The notes: generated from the sequence alone by a model not told the origin. DNA of 18,440 bases from Desulfocapsa sp. (GCA_029934915.1 JAOZLI010000022.1:1-18440), one strand, 5' to 3'. Shown: positions 7,191 through 15,819, numbered from the stretch's first letter. Numbers and translations are program-made.

Positions 7191-7949
7191 TTAATCCTCG
7201 CCAAGATATATCTTAATCACTTCAGGATCCTGCTGAATTGCTGCGGGCAATCCTTCAGCAATTTTTTCGCCAAAACAGAGAACTACAATCTCATCGGAAA
7301 TATCCATGACCAGTGACATATCATGTTCCACCAGAAGAACGGTTATGCCTAGATCTCGAATCTTTGTTATCAAACGCGCGACTTCTGCAGTTTCATAAAT
7401 ATTTAAACCAGCTGCCGGTTCATCAAGGAGCAACAGGGTTGGCTCCATGGCCAGTGCTCGTGCAAGCTCAACGGCTCGTTGCTGACCAAATGCCAGACTT
7501 GCAGCATCTGTATCCGCATGTTCTTCAATTTCAAGCAGTGTCAGCAGCTCCATACCTCTGTCACGAATCTTTCGCTCTTCTTTCCATGTCCATGGCATAC
7601 GAAGCATGGAAGACATAAAGCCAGCTGATGATTGAACATGACAACCAACCATCACATTTTCAAGAGCAGTCATACCACTGAACATTTTGATATTCTGGTA
7701 GGTTCTGGCCATGCCCATAGCTGCAACCTGGTAAGGTTTCTTGCCCTGGAGTTCCTTTTCCTGAAAGAGGACCGATCCGCTTGTAGCCGGAAATGTACCG
7801 GAGATCATATTAAACAGAGTGGTTTTACCAGCTCCATTTGGCCCGATCACGGCCTTGATCTGACCAGGCTCTACTCCAAAGGAGACATCATTCACAGCCA
7901 AAAGCCCGCCAAAACGTTTAGAGAGTTCTGTTACTTCAAGAAGTGCCAT
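7191..7949 (-). CDS. livG: Branched-chain-type amino acid ABC transporter ATP-binding protein LivG
   Basis: 252 residues from the ATG at 7949, matching LivG proteins (about 250-260). It pairs with LivF as the ATPase dimer. Walker A is GPNGAGKT (36-43), the Q-loop region is ARTYQNIKMF (81-90, LivG-typical), the signature motif is the relaxed LAFGQQR (152-158) and Walker B is LLLLDEP (172-178), followed by AAGLN; the H-switch is in LLVEHDM. The 7949 start is preferred over an upstream one at 7991 because a purine-rich GGAGAGGAGG ribosome-binding site, located in the last codons of livM, precedes it and it falls 4 bases after the livM stop. The C-terminal EVIKIYLGED tail is the family-typical docking end. 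Confidence 0.94.
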   Translation of the reverse strand: MALLEVTELSKRFGGLLAVNDVSFGVEPGQIKAVIGPNGAGKTTLFNMISGTFPATSGSVLFQEKELQGKKPYQVAAMGMARTYQNIKMFSGMTALENVMVGCHVQSSAGFMSSMLRMPWTWKEERKIRDRGMELLTLLEIEEHADTDAASLAFGQQRAVELARALAMEPTLLLLDEPAAGLNIYETAEVARLITKIRDLGITVLLVEHDMSLVMDISDEIVVLCFGEKIAEGLPAAIQQDPEVIKIYLGED

Positions 7950-7953
7950 ATGC

Positions 7954-9030
7954 TTAAGCCTCCTCTCCGTCATCCTGTTTGTTCCTGCCAAACAGTTGTC
8001 TCAGCTGGTGCCGAACATTTATACTTAAAATTCCATTGGGCGCAAAGAGCATAATCACGATGAGAATAAAACCGAATACGGCATCATCATAGGAGCCAAA
8101 GACACCACGCAATGAAAGAAAATTCAGGATAATCCCCATAAGCATTGCGCCCCAGAGATTAGCCATACCACCAACAGCCACGATGGCGACATATCTGACA
8201 GACTTCATCACTCCAGCTTCAGATGGGCCAATACCACCATTGTAGTGGGTGAGAAAAACGCCGGCTATGGCTGCAAAGATTGCAGAAAGTACAAAGGTCT
8301 GTAACTTAAAACGAGCGGTATTGACTCCCATAGCGTCGGCTGCCTCTTCTGAACCGTGAATACCACGTAAACCACGCCCGACACGGGAATCAATCAGATT
8401 GAGAAGCAAGACCATACCAATCAGCAGGATTCCCCAGGCAATGTAATAATTCGGAACCCGATCAGCGAAATTACCACTGACGCTAAGCCCGGCAAACAAT
8501 GGGAATGCGGGGACTTCAGAAATCCCATCCGCTTCGCCAAAATACTCCACGGCAAGCACTAGACGGTAAATGATAATTCCAAAACCAAGGGTGGCCATGG
8601 CCAGATAATGTCCCTTTAATTTCAAGACAGGTATTCCGATAAATACAGCAATAAGAGCAGCAGCAACAATGGCAACAAAGCAGGCAAGAGTCGGGTTGAC
8701 CACCAGGAGTTCTTCACCATACAAGGTTTGTCCAGAGAGCAAGAGTCCTGCAGAATCAAGAAGCTTCACCAGTGAATTATCTTGAAAGGAAACAAGACTG
8801 TGTGTGGTAAGAGCTGCAGAAATATAGCCACCGATGGCAAAAAATCCGGCATGACCAAGGGAAATCTGTCCTGCATATCCCATCAATACACAGAGCCCGA
8901 TGATCAAAAGGGAATAGTAGGCCGACATGGTCATCTGAGTCAGATAATAGAGGGTGTCCGTTGCACTGCACAGCAACTGTATACCAATGACACAGGCAAG
9001 CAGAGGAATCAGAGGAAGAAGTCTTTTCAT
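7954..9030 (-). CDS. livM: Branched-chain-type amino acid ABC transporter permease LivM
   Basis: 358 residues, strongly hydrophobic throughout, with many predicted transmembrane helices. It forms half of the channel with LivH in the inner membrane. Family marks are LIGLCVLMGYAGQISLGHAGFFAIGGYISA (about 42-71), the LKLKGHYLAMATLGFG block, and the cytoplasmic coupling region GRGLRGIHGSEEAADAMGVN (about 218-237) that contacts the ATPases. It starts 2 bases after livH, with GGAG 8 bases before the ATG, so it is translationally coupled. A somewhat longer loop follows the VSFQDNSLVKLLDSAGLLLSG segment; it lies between two helices and is probably periplasmic. Confidence 0.93.
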   Translation of the reverse strand: MKRLLPLIPLLACVIGIQLLCSATDTLYYLTQMTMSAYYSLLIIGLCVLMGYAGQISLGHAGFFAIGGYISAALTTHSLVSFQDNSLVKLLDSAGLLLSGQTLYGEELLVVNPTLACFVAIVAAALIAVFIGIPVLKLKGHYLAMATLGFGIIIYRLVLAVEYFGEADGISEVPAFPLFAGLSVSGNFADRVPNYYIAWGILLIGMVLLLNLIDSRVGRGLRGIHGSEEAADAMGVNTARFKLQTFVLSAIFAAIAGVFLTHYNGGIGPSEAGVMKSVRYVAIVAVGGMANLWGAMLMGIILNFLSLRGVFGSYDDAVFGFILIVIMLFAPNGILSINVRHQLRQLFGRNKQDDGEEA

Positions 9031-9032
9031 AG

Positions 9033-9923
9033 CTAAAACTCCTTCAGGGCAGATGCTTCTTTAGAACCGAACAGACCCTGTGGACGGATAAAAAGAATAA
9101 TCAGAAGAATAGCAATGGCTATTGCATCCTGAAAGGCTAGCGGCACCACTGACACTGAAAATGCTTCAATGACGCCAAGCAGCAATCCGGCGGCAACCGC
9201 ACCACCTGAGCTCCCCAAGCCGCCTAAAATTGCCACAGTAAAGCCTTTAATGGCGAGCCCTGTTCCCATATCATATTGACTATAGGTGATGGGTGACATC
9301 ACACATCCTGCTAAAGCACCCATACCGGCACTTAAAATAAAGGAAAGGGTGACCATATTTTTGGTATTGATTCCACACAGGGTTGCAGCCTTTCGATTAG
9401 AGGCACAGGCACGCATTTCACGCCCCACCGATGTGGTTTTAAAAAAGATACCTAGACAGATAAACATCAAACCCGAAACAGCAACCACCCATAAAACCTG
9501 AGGGGATATACGAGCACCTAGAATCGAAATAGAGGTGATCTCATTGCCGACAAAGTAAGGAAGCGAACGAATAGACTCACCCCATATATGGACAGCTACC
9601 TCGCGGGACAAAATAGAGATACCAATGGTGATGATGATCATACGCAGAACAGATGGAGATTTAAGCCAGCGGATAAAGCATATCTCAATCAATGCGCCAA
9701 TAATCATGGTGAGGATTACGGCAAGCCCAATGGCCAATGGCAGGGGCATAAACTGTAATAGCGTGATGGCAATCATCCCGCCAAACATAACAAACTCACC
9801 CTGGGCAAAGTTAATAATACCCGTGGTGTTGTAAATAATATTAAACCCGATGGCAACAATGGCGTATATGGAGCCATAGGTTATGCCAGCCAGTAGGTAT
9901 TGGATAAATAATTCGGAAGTCAT
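9033..9923 (-). CDS. livH: Branched-chain-type amino acid ABC transporter permease LivH
   Basis: 296 residues, typical for LivH, nearly all hydrophobic. Family marks are GITYGSIYAIVAIGFNIIYNTTGIINFAQGEFVMFGG near the N-terminus, the coupling segment GREMRACASNRKAATLCGIN (about 171-190) and the C-terminal GLGSSGGAVAAGLLLGVIEAF block, which ends RPQGLFG. It is the first permease gene after the binding protein, separated from it by about 200 bases that hold a terminator and a repeat. The ATG at 9923 has only a weak ribosome-binding site. With LivM it forms the translocation path in the inner membrane. Confidence 0.94.
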   Translation of the reverse strand: MTSELFIQYLLAGITYGSIYAIVAIGFNIIYNTTGIINFAQGEFVMFGGMIAITLLQFMPLPLAIGLAVILTMIIGALIEICFIRWLKSPSVLRMIIITIGISILSREVAVHIWGESIRSLPYFVGNEITSISILGARISPQVLWVVAVSGLMFICLGIFFKTTSVGREMRACASNRKAATLCGINTKNMVTLSFILSAGMGALAGCVMSPITYSQYDMGTGLAIKGFTVAILGGLGSSGGAVAAGLLLGVIEAFSVSVVPLAFQDAIAIAILLIILFIRPQGLFGSKEASALKEF

Positions 9924-9937
9924 TTCAAGGACAGGTT

Positions 9938-10034
9938 GTTTAGGCTATAGGCTATTAGCAAATCATTTTAACTATTTAAAAATACGATCATCAGTCAACA
10001 TCAGATAAACAGTGTTTTCCCTAAAAGCCTAAAC
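9938..10034. repeat. Small palindromic repeat between livK and livH
   Basis: GTTTAGGCT (9938-9946) and AGCCTAAAC (10026-10034) are perfect inverted copies. Around them are more copies of the AGGCTAT / AGCCTA unit on each side (TATAGGCTATTAG on the left, CTACAGCCTAATTAGCC on the right). The segment is AT-rich and non-coding. It looks like an intergenic repeat unit rather than a regulatory site. Confidence 0.45.
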
Positions 10035-10064
10035 ACCTACAGCCTAATTAGCCTTCTTCTAATG

Positions 10065-10097
10065 TTAAAACCGGACTGAAGTACATCTCCAGCCCGG
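10065..10097 (-). terminator. Rho-independent terminator after the binding-protein gene
   Basis: On the minus strand CCGGGCTGGAG, loop ATGTA, CTTCAGTCCGG form an 11-bp stem with two G-T pairs (10071-10097), followed by TTTTAACATT. It lies about 30 bases after the livK-type stop and before livH. Partial termination here would give more binding protein than permease, as is common for ABC importers. Confidence 0.68.
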
Positions 10098-10128
10098 CAT
10101 AAAATACTATACGATGGAATCTCAGCTA

Positions 10129-11274
10129 TTACTTCTCATACGCTACAAACTTGCCGTCTTTTACAATCATCATCTGGAAGGCATCCATATCAAGACCGTT
10201 GTGATCTTCCTTAGAGAAGGTAAAAACGCCACCGGTTCCAGGGAAGTTTTTCATGTTCTCAATGGCACTGCGTACCTTATCACGATCGTTACCTGCAACC
10301 TCAATGGCAGCCATAAGGATTGTGAAGGCATCATAGGCATGTCCGCCAAAGGTTGAAGCTGGTTCTTTAAATTTTGCTTCATAACTTCTACTGTAAGCCA
10401 GAAGCAGAGCTTTCTGAGGATTATTTACAGACAAAGTATCGGCAATCAGCAAACGTCCAGCTGGAAAGATAATACCTTCTGCTGCTGCACCTGCTGCTTC
10501 AACATATTTGATATTTCCAAAACCATGGCTCTGAAAAAGAGGCACATCCCAACCAGCCTGACGCATGTTCTTAGGCACAATTGCCTGCGCTGGAACGATG
10601 GACCAGTTGATCACGGCCTGAACGTCCTTGTTTGCTTTAATTTTAGCAACCACTGCAGAAAGGTCATTGGATTTTTTATCATATACTTCAACTTCAACTA
10701 TCTCGATCCCAAATTCAGGGGCAATCTTCAACAACTGTCCTTTTCCAGCTTTACCAAAACCGGTATTTCCGGCAAGAACGGCAATCTTAGAAATTCCCAA
10801 TTTATTCATTTCCATGTAAATCTTCTTCACGGCATAGGAATCTTTCTGAGGAGTCTTGAAAACATAAGAGGCGACGGGGTTCACAATCACCTCGGCAGCA
10901 CCACAGGAAAGCAGAGGAGTTTTAGCCTGCTCGCAGATATTTTTAATCTTCATGGTCTCTCCACTGGTGGAGGGTCCGATGATGGCAAGAACTTTCTCTT
11001 CTTCAATAAGTTGCTTAGCAAAGGATATCGCTTTTTCAGGGCTTGCGGCAGAATCTTTAATGATCAACTCAATCTTATTTCCGTTGATTCCACCCTTGGC
11101 ATTCACCTCTTCTACCAGCATCTCGAGCGTTCTGGCTTCAGGGCCCCCTAAGAAAGACGCAGGACCGGTTGCAGCAAGAATTGCTCCAATTTTAATAGTC
11201 TCAGCCATTGCAGGCACTGCAAAAAGACTTACGGCAACGACTGCCATAAGCAGTTTAGTAGCTAACTTCTTCAT
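10129..11274 (-). CDS. livK: Periplasmic substrate-binding protein of a Liv-type ABC importer
   Basis: 381 residues. Residues 1-24 are a classical signal peptide (KK start, hydrophobic run, AMA-E cleavage) without a lipobox cysteine, so the protein is predicted to be freely soluble in the periplasm. The mature part is a type I periplasmic-binding fold (Peripla_BP_6). It opens TIKIGAILAATGPASFLGG, then has the EEVNAKGGINGNKIELIIKDSAASPEKA strand-turn, LAIIGPSTSGETM, and later GGHAYDAFTILMAAIE, the usual LivJ/LivK-like landmarks. The ligand is not determined; such proteins bind leucine-type, aromatic or aryl acid ligands in different bacteria. A GGGGAG ribosome-binding site precedes the ATG. 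It lies 27 bases after the ACT gene and is followed by a terminator. Confidence 0.92.
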   Translation of the reverse strand: MKKLATKLLMAVVAVSLFAVPAMAETIKIGAILAATGPASFLGGPEARTLEMLVEEVNAKGGINGNKIELIIKDSAASPEKAISFAKQLIEEEKVLAIIGPSTSGETMKIKNICEQAKTPLLSCGAAEVIVNPVASYVFKTPQKDSYAVKKIYMEMNKLGISKIAVLAGNTGFGKAGKGQLLKIAPEFGIEIVEVEVYDKKSNDLSAVVAKIKANKDVQAVINWSIVPAQAIVPKNMRQAGWDVPLFQSHGFGNIKYVEAAGAAAEGIIFPAGRLLIADTLSVNNPQKALLLAYSRSYEAKFKEPASTFGGHAYDAFTILMAAIEVAGNDRDKVRSAIENMKNFPGTGGVFTFSKEDHNGLDMDAFQMMIVKDGKFVAYEK

Positions 11275-11301
11275 ATTTTCTCCCCAAACAATTAATATTA
11301 C

Positions 11302-11733
11302 TTACAATGCACAGATCTGATCACCACTTAAAATGGTGTAGCCAGTACGTTGTAAAGATTCTATAGCCTTATCCATATCATCAAAGCGAAAAATCAGCAC
11401 TGCATTTTCTCCACTCTTATTAACAAATGCGTACATATATTCAACATTCAAACGTTCTTGCTCTATGGTTTTCAACACTCCGGCAAGACCACCTGTTTTA
11501 TCAGCCACCTCAACGGCTATGACATTGGTAATGCCAACGGTAAAACCATTTTCTTTCAACGTGGCTTTTGCTTCTTCAACCTTATCGACGATAAGACGTA
11601 AGATTCCAAAGTCAGCGGTATCAGCCACAGACAGAGCACGAATATTGATGTTTTTTGCCGCTAACGTCGCTGTGATTTCTGCCAAACGACCGGATTTATT
11701 TTCCAGAAATACTGCAATCTGTTCTACTCGCAT
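11302..11733 (-). CDS. Tandem ACT-domain protein, probable amino-acid sensor
   Basis: 143 residues made of two ACT domains: about 1-68, opening [34 protein letters not shown], and about 70-140, opening [33 protein letters not shown]. There is no catalytic or DNA-binding domain. ACT pairs of this kind bind amino acids at the domain interface. Stand-alone versions are frequently found beside phenylacetate-CoA ligase and indolepyruvate oxidoreductase genes, so a role in sensing an aromatic amino acid or modulating a partner enzyme is likely but inferred. It lies between paaK copy 2 and the binding-protein gene, with GGGAG just before the ATG at 11733. Confidence 0.88.
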   Translation of the reverse strand: MRVEQIAVFLENKSGRLAEITATLAAKNINIRALSVADTADFGILRLIVDKVEEAKATLKENGFTVGITNVIAVEVADKTGGLAGVLKTIEQERLNVEYMYAFVNKSGENAVLIFRFDDMDKAIESLQRTGYTILSGDQICAL

Positions 11734-11752
11734 TAAGAACTCCCGAGGGTAT

Positions 11753-11832
11753 AAGTTATAAAGTTTTTAAAGTTGAAAGTTTTTAAAGTATAGGTACACA
11801 GCGAAGCTGCAGTGCTACGCACTTTATAACTT
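11753..11832. repeat. Palindromic AT-rich repeat between paaK copy 2 and the ACT gene
   Basis: AAGTTATAAAGT (11753-11764) and ACTTTATAACTT (11821-11832) are perfect 12-bp inverted copies. The left side also contains a 12-bp direct repeat AGTTTTTAAAGT (11762-11773 and 11778-11789, period 16). The middle holds a small GC-rich piece, GCGAAGCTGCAG. The purine/pyrimidine asymmetry (AAAGTTGAAAG on one side, CTTTCCACCTTCAAC on the other) extends the symmetry. The RNA would fold into a long hairpin, but no T-run follows on the minus strand. It is probably an intergenic repeat element. Confidence 0.6.
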
Positions 11833-11868
11833 TGAACTTTCCACCTTCAACTTGCGGACTTGCCCGCT

Positions 11869-13176
11869 TTAGAGTTTACGGTTATCAATCACGCGTTGCG
11901 CCTTGCCTTCACTTCTTTGAATGGTTTTAGGTTCAACCAGTTTCACCTTACAGGTTACACCCAGCATATCTTTGATATCATTCTGGATACGGCCGGAGAG
12001 TTTTTCGAGAACTTTAATCTCATCGGAGAAAATATTCTCACTTACCTCGACCTCAACATCCATGGTATCCATATTTCCAACTCTGTTTACCACAATCTGG
12101 TAATGAGGTTCAACACCTTCCGTTCCCATCAACACATGCTCAACCTGAGAAGGGAATACATTTACACCACGAATGATCAACATATCATCGGTACGACCCG
12201 TGACTTTTTCCATGCGCACAAAGGTTCTGCCACATTCACAGGTATCATAGATCAGTCTGGATATATCCTTGGTTCGATAGCGAATAATGGGGAACGCTTC
12301 TTTAGTAAGAGTGGTAAAGACAAGTTCACCTTTTTCACCTGGCGGAAGCACCTCACCGGTATCAGGATCAATGATTTCAGGAAGAAAATGATCTTCAAAA
12401 ATATGCATTCCTGTCTGTCCTTCAAGGCACTGCATGGAAACACCCGGTCCCATAACCTCAGAGAGTCCGTAAATATCAACAGCTTTGATATTCAGCTTAC
12501 GCTCTACTTCATCACGCATATTGTCACTCCAGGGCTCTGCCCCAAAAACGCCAACACGCAAAGAGAGGGATTTAGGATCAACACCCAGCGATTCCATAGT
12601 CTCGGCAAGATTTAATGCATAGGATGGGGTAGCAAGAAGTACAGAAGATTTAAAATCCTGCATAATGGTGATCTGCCGTTTGGTGTTTCCACCTGACACA
12701 GGAATTACTGTGGCACCAAGCCGTTCAATGCCGTAATGCGCACCGAGACCACCTGTAAACAGGCCGTATCCGTAAGCATTGTGTATCATATCCTTGGAAG
12801 TAGCACCGGCACAAGTCAAAGCTCGTGCCATAAGTCCTGACCAGGTTTTCAAATCCTTTTTGGTGTAGCCGACAACCGTTGGTTTTCCTGTTGTTCCCGA
12901 TGAGGCATGCACTCGCACAACCTCTTCCATGGGCACGGTGAAGAGCCCGAAAGGATAATTATCACGCAGATCTTCCTTTACGGTGAATGGCAGTTTGGCA
13001 AGATCAGCCAGAGACTGAATATCCTCAGGTTTCACACCCGCTGCATCCATTTTCTCGCGATAGGGAGCAACGGTTTTATAAACCCGTGCCACCAGCTTTT
13101 TCAGACGGGTTAACTGTACGGATTCAAGCCCCACCCGAGGCAGGGTTTCCATTTCTTCTTCCCAGAATAGTGTCAT
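11869..13176 (-). CDS. paaK: Phenylacetate-CoA ligase family protein, copy 2
   Basis: 435 residues, a full-length AMP-forming aryl-acid:CoA ligase. Motifs are [10 protein letters not shown] (91-100), FGAEPWSDN, the [16 protein letters not shown] block, [40 protein letters not shown] and the terminal [10 protein letters not shown]. It is a clear but diverged paralogue of the copy at 4714-6012, sharing the opening block, all core motifs and the C-terminal end. The location directly after iorAB links it to aryl acetyl-CoA: it can activate aryl acetates for reductive carboxylation by Ior, or act on aryl acids formed in amino acid breakdown. The direction is not evident from the sequence. The start at 13176 is a plain ATG in agreement with copy 1. 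Confidence 0.92.
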   Translation of the reverse strand: MTLFWEEEMETLPRVGLESVQLTRLKKLVARVYKTVAPYREKMDAAGVKPEDIQSLADLAKLPFTVKEDLRDNYPFGLFTVPMEEVVRVHASSGTTGKPTVVGYTKKDLKTWSGLMARALTCAGATSKDMIHNAYGYGLFTGGLGAHYGIERLGATVIPVSGGNTKRQITIMQDFKSSVLLATPSYALNLAETMESLGVDPKSLSLRVGVFGAEPWSDNMRDEVERKLNIKAVDIYGLSEVMGPGVSMQCLEGQTGMHIFEDHFLPEIIDPDTGEVLPPGEKGELVFTTLTKEAFPIIRYRTKDISRLIYDTCECGRTFVRMEKVTGRTDDMLIIRGVNVFPSQVEHVLMGTEGVEPHYQIVVNRVGNMDTMDVEVEVSENIFSDEIKVLEKLSGRIQNDIKDMLGVTCKVKLVEPKTIQRSEGKAQRVIDNRKL

Positions 13177-13211
13177 TTTAAACTCTCATCAATCATTTAA
13201 CTATTTGCAAC

Positions 13212-13318
13212 AAAAGAGAATATCGAATGTCGAACAAGGAATTTCGAACCGCAGAAGTGGCAAAGACCAAAACTTCGACATTCGACATTCCCAATTCGAT
13301 ATTCTGCGGTTCTCTTTT
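13212..13318. repeat. Modular palindromic repeat between iorB and paaK copy 2
   Basis: Several perfect inverted pairs are present: AAAAGAGAA / TTCTCTTTT (13212-13220, 13310-13318), AGAATATCGAAT / ATTCGATATTCT (13217-13228, 13294-13305), TCGAATGTCGAA / TTCGACATTCGA (13223-13234, 13274-13285) and GAACCGCAGAA / TTCTGCGGTTC (13246-13256, 13302-13312). The order of the modules differs between arms, so the element is built of shuffled short units rather than one simple hairpin. It is non-coding and its right edge touches the iorB stop codon. Such TCGAA-rich repeats occur as intergenic elements in many bacterial genomes. Confidence 0.65.
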
Positions 13319-13898
13319 ATTCTGTTATCTTTCGTCCTGCTGCAAACGCCTTCAAATTCACTTCACGAAAACGCTCGGGCACACGAGTATTAATAATCCC
13401 CTCATATACACTTACATCCATAGGCAGAAAAGTAGACATAGCGCCAACCATAACCACATTGGCCGCCTTCACTTCTCCGGCATCCCGTGCAATATCAAAG
13501 GCATCAACGCTTACAACATCAATCCCCTGAGCAGTAATACTATCGAGGGCATCCACAGGATATGGAATTTGACCATTGGCCACAGCCGGTGGCTTAATCT
13601 GCTGCGTATTTACAATAACCTTTGATTCTTTGTGCAGATAAGGAAGATAGCGTGCTGTTTCCATAAGTTCAAATGAAATAAGAATATCAGCCTTACCCGG
13701 TTCGATAAGCGGCGAATAGACCTTGTCACCATAACGCAGTTGCGCGGTAACCGATCCTCCTCGCTGAGCCATTCCATGAACTTCACTTTTTTTTGCATCA
13801 TATCCAGCAGAAAGCAATGCATAAGCAGTAATTTCACTGGCAAGCAGAATCCCCTGCCCACCTACTCCTGCAAAGAGAATATTTCCTGTAGCAGCCAT
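13317..13898 (-). CDS. iorB: Indolepyruvate ferredoxin oxidoreductase, beta subunit
   Basis: 193 residues, the usual IorB length. It carries the gamma-type domain of 2-oxoacid:ferredoxin oxidoreductases. The N-terminus has the glycine-rich GVGGQGILLASEI (11-23), then KKSEVHGMAQRGGSVTAQLRYG, the block that helps bind CoA and contacts the alpha subunit. With IorA it converts arylpyruvates (indole-, phenyl-, hydroxyphenylpyruvate) plus CoA and oxidised ferredoxin to aryl acetyl-CoA and CO2, reversibly. It starts 2 bases after the iorA stop, so it is coupled to iorA. No cysteine cluster is present, as expected because the FeS clusters are in IorA. Confidence 0.95.
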   Translation of the reverse strand: MAATGNILFAGVGGQGILLASEITAYALLSAGYDAKKSEVHGMAQRGGSVTAQLRYGDKVYSPLIEPGKADILISFELMETARYLPYLHKESKVIVNTQQIKPPAVANGQIPYPVDALDSITAQGIDVVSVDAFDIARDAGEVKAANVVMVGAMSTFLPMDVSVYEGIINTRVPERFREVNLKAFAAGRKITE

Positions 13899-13900
13899 TG

Positions 13901-15709
13901 TTATTCTCCCTTCCTGTTAATTGCTTCAAATTTGCAGAGCTCAAAACATTGCCCACATCCGTTACACTGAACTTCATTAATCACAGCAAAGCCCTTCTGT
14001 TTTTCTTTATACCCTTTGGCAACTGCTTCCTCAGGTGTTATTGGCGTCCAGCTGATTGCAGGACATCCAAGTTTCACACAGGCCTGACAACCAGCACAAT
14101 TCTCAGTGGTGGTAAGATACGGCACATGTTTTGCTTTTTTCATCTCCGGTATAAGTACACAGGGAGCTCTTGAGATAACCACAGCCATCTCATCCAGCTC
14201 CAGAGCCTTTTTAATAGCTGTTTTACATGCTTTAATCTCATGGGGATTAACAACTTCCACATGTTTTACACCCACAGCTTCACAGAGTTTTTCAATATTA
14301 ATGGCATTGGCTGGCTCACCCTTGATATTACACCCCGATGCCGGATTATTCTGCTGTCCTGTCATGGCAGTAATACGATTATCAAGAATGAGCAACACGG
14401 AGGTAGAATCATTGTAGACAGAGTTTATCAACCCGTTAATTCCGGTGTGCATAAAGGTGGAATCGCCAATCACAGAAATCAGTTTTCCTTTTCCAGCATC
14501 ACCTAGTGCTTTGGACATACCGTGGGCAATGGTTACCGATGCGCCCATACAGACACAGGAATCCATGGCCGACAGTGGCGGAAGAAATCCCAGGGTATAA
14601 CAACCAATATCGCCAGAGACGAAAACATCTTTCATCTTAGAAAGATTAAAGAATACACCTCGATGCGGACAACCGGCACACATATTTGGCGGACGCATGG
14701 GGAGTTCTGCCGGTGGGAAAAGATCCGGTGCCGAATCAGGGTCGATGGAAGTACGAACGATTGAAGTATTCAGTTCACCCTGGTTAGGGATCAAATCTTT
14801 TCCATGACATTCAACACCCATGGCATTGATATGCATTTCAAGGAATGGATCAAGCTCTTCCACCACGTATAATTCATCAACGGTGGCGGCAAAGGCTTTA
14901 ATTTCCTGTTCGGGAAGTGGCCAGCACATACCCAGTTTTAGGACCGTTGCTTCCGGGAAAGCTTCTTTCACATACAAATAGGAGACACCTGAAGTGATAA
15001 AGCCGCGTTTTTTGTCACCCGCATCCACCTGGTTATACACACCGCTTTCAGCAATCGTCCTCAGTTCTATCATGCGCTCTTCGACCACCTTGCGACGGTT
15101 TCTGGCAAGAGCCGGTAACATAACAAATTTCTGAGGCATCTTTTCGATTCCACACTCCACCTTGGAAGTCAGCATCTCTCCTTTGGTGATAATCCCCTTC
15201 ACATGGGCAATACGAGTGGTGATACGAAAAAGTACCGGAGTATCAAGACGCTCGGAAAGCTCAAAGGCTTGCTTCAACATCTCTTTGGCTTCTGCAGGAT
15301 CCGATGGCTCAAGCATCGGAAGTTTGGCCGCAAAAGCATAGTTGCGATTATCCTGCTCATTCTGCGAGGAATGCATTTCAGGATCATCGGCTGTGATGAT
15401 AACCAATCCTCCGCGTATCCCCGTATAAGATACAGTAAAAAGCGGATCGGCTGCAACATTAAGCCCCACATGTTTCATGGTGGCCAGTGCCCGAACTCCT
15501 GCAAAAGCAGCACCAATAGCCACTTCAAGGCCAACTTTTTCATTGGGTGCCCACTCAGTGTACACACCTTCGTACTTGGAGAGGTTCTCCATTATTTCAG
15601 TGGATGGTGTTCCCGGATAACCGGAAGCTACTTTCACGCCCGCCTCGTAGGCAGCCATGGCAATGGCTTCGTTTCCAGACATCCAGAGAGAATCTGTTTT
15701 CATTGTCAC
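13901..15709 (-). CDS. iorA: Indolepyruvate ferredoxin oxidoreductase, alpha subunit
   Basis: 602 residues, full length. The N-terminal pyrimidine-binding domain opens GNEAIAMAAYEAGVKVASGYPGTPSTEI. A middle domain follows, then the thiamine-diphosphate domain (CAGCPHRG 344-351, SGDIGCYTLG 365-374, GDSTFMHTGINGL 415-427). The C-terminus holds two 4Fe-4S binding sets: Cys538/541/544/549 followed by Pro, and Cys582/585/588/592. This is the oxygen-sensitive catalytic subunit that moves electrons from arylpyruvate to ferredoxin. The start shown is a GTG; an in-frame ATG two codons later (15703) is equally possible, with AGGTGA just upstream. It heads the minus-strand cluster. Confidence 0.95.
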   Translation of the reverse strand: MTMKTDSLWMSGNEAIAMAAYEAGVKVASGYPGTPSTEIMENLSKYEGVYTEWAPNEKVGLEVAIGAAFAGVRALATMKHVGLNVAADPLFTVSYTGIRGGLVIITADDPEMHSSQNEQDNRNYAFAAKLPMLEPSDPAEAKEMLKQAFELSERLDTPVLFRITTRIAHVKGIITKGEMLTSKVECGIEKMPQKFVMLPALARNRRKVVEERMIELRTIAESGVYNQVDAGDKKRGFITSGVSYLYVKEAFPEATVLKLGMCWPLPEQEIKAFAATVDELYVVEELDPFLEMHINAMGVECHGKDLIPNQGELNTSIVRTSIDPDSAPDLFPPAELPMRPPNMCAGCPHRGVFFNLSKMKDVFVSGDIGCYTLGFLPPLSAMDSCVCMGASVTIAHGMSKALGDAGKGKLISVIGDSTFMHTGINGLINSVYNDSTSVLLILDNRITAMTGQQNNPASGCNIKGEPANAINIEKLCEAVGVKHVEVVNPHEIKACKTAIKKALELDEMAVVISRAPCVLIPEMKKAKHVPYLTTTENCAGCQACVKLGCPAISWTPITPEEAVAKGYKEKQKGFAVINEVQCNGCGQCFELCKFEAINRKGE

Positions 15710-15819
15710 TTATTTCACCTGAACCATATGGTTATTATTTTTTTGCTTAGGATCCATAAAACACACATTTTTAAAAATAAACCCAAAAGCAAGCAATCAA
15801 CTGATCAACCGCTATTTTT

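Noticed and set aside
10525..11151. 208-residue plus-strand open frame
   Set aside because: Antisense to the binding-protein gene; low-complexity shadow without ribosome-binding site.
11860..12615. 251-residue plus-strand open frame
   Set aside because: Entirely antisense to paaK copy 2, which has full family motifs; the plus-strand product matches nothing recognisable and is a codon-bias shadow.
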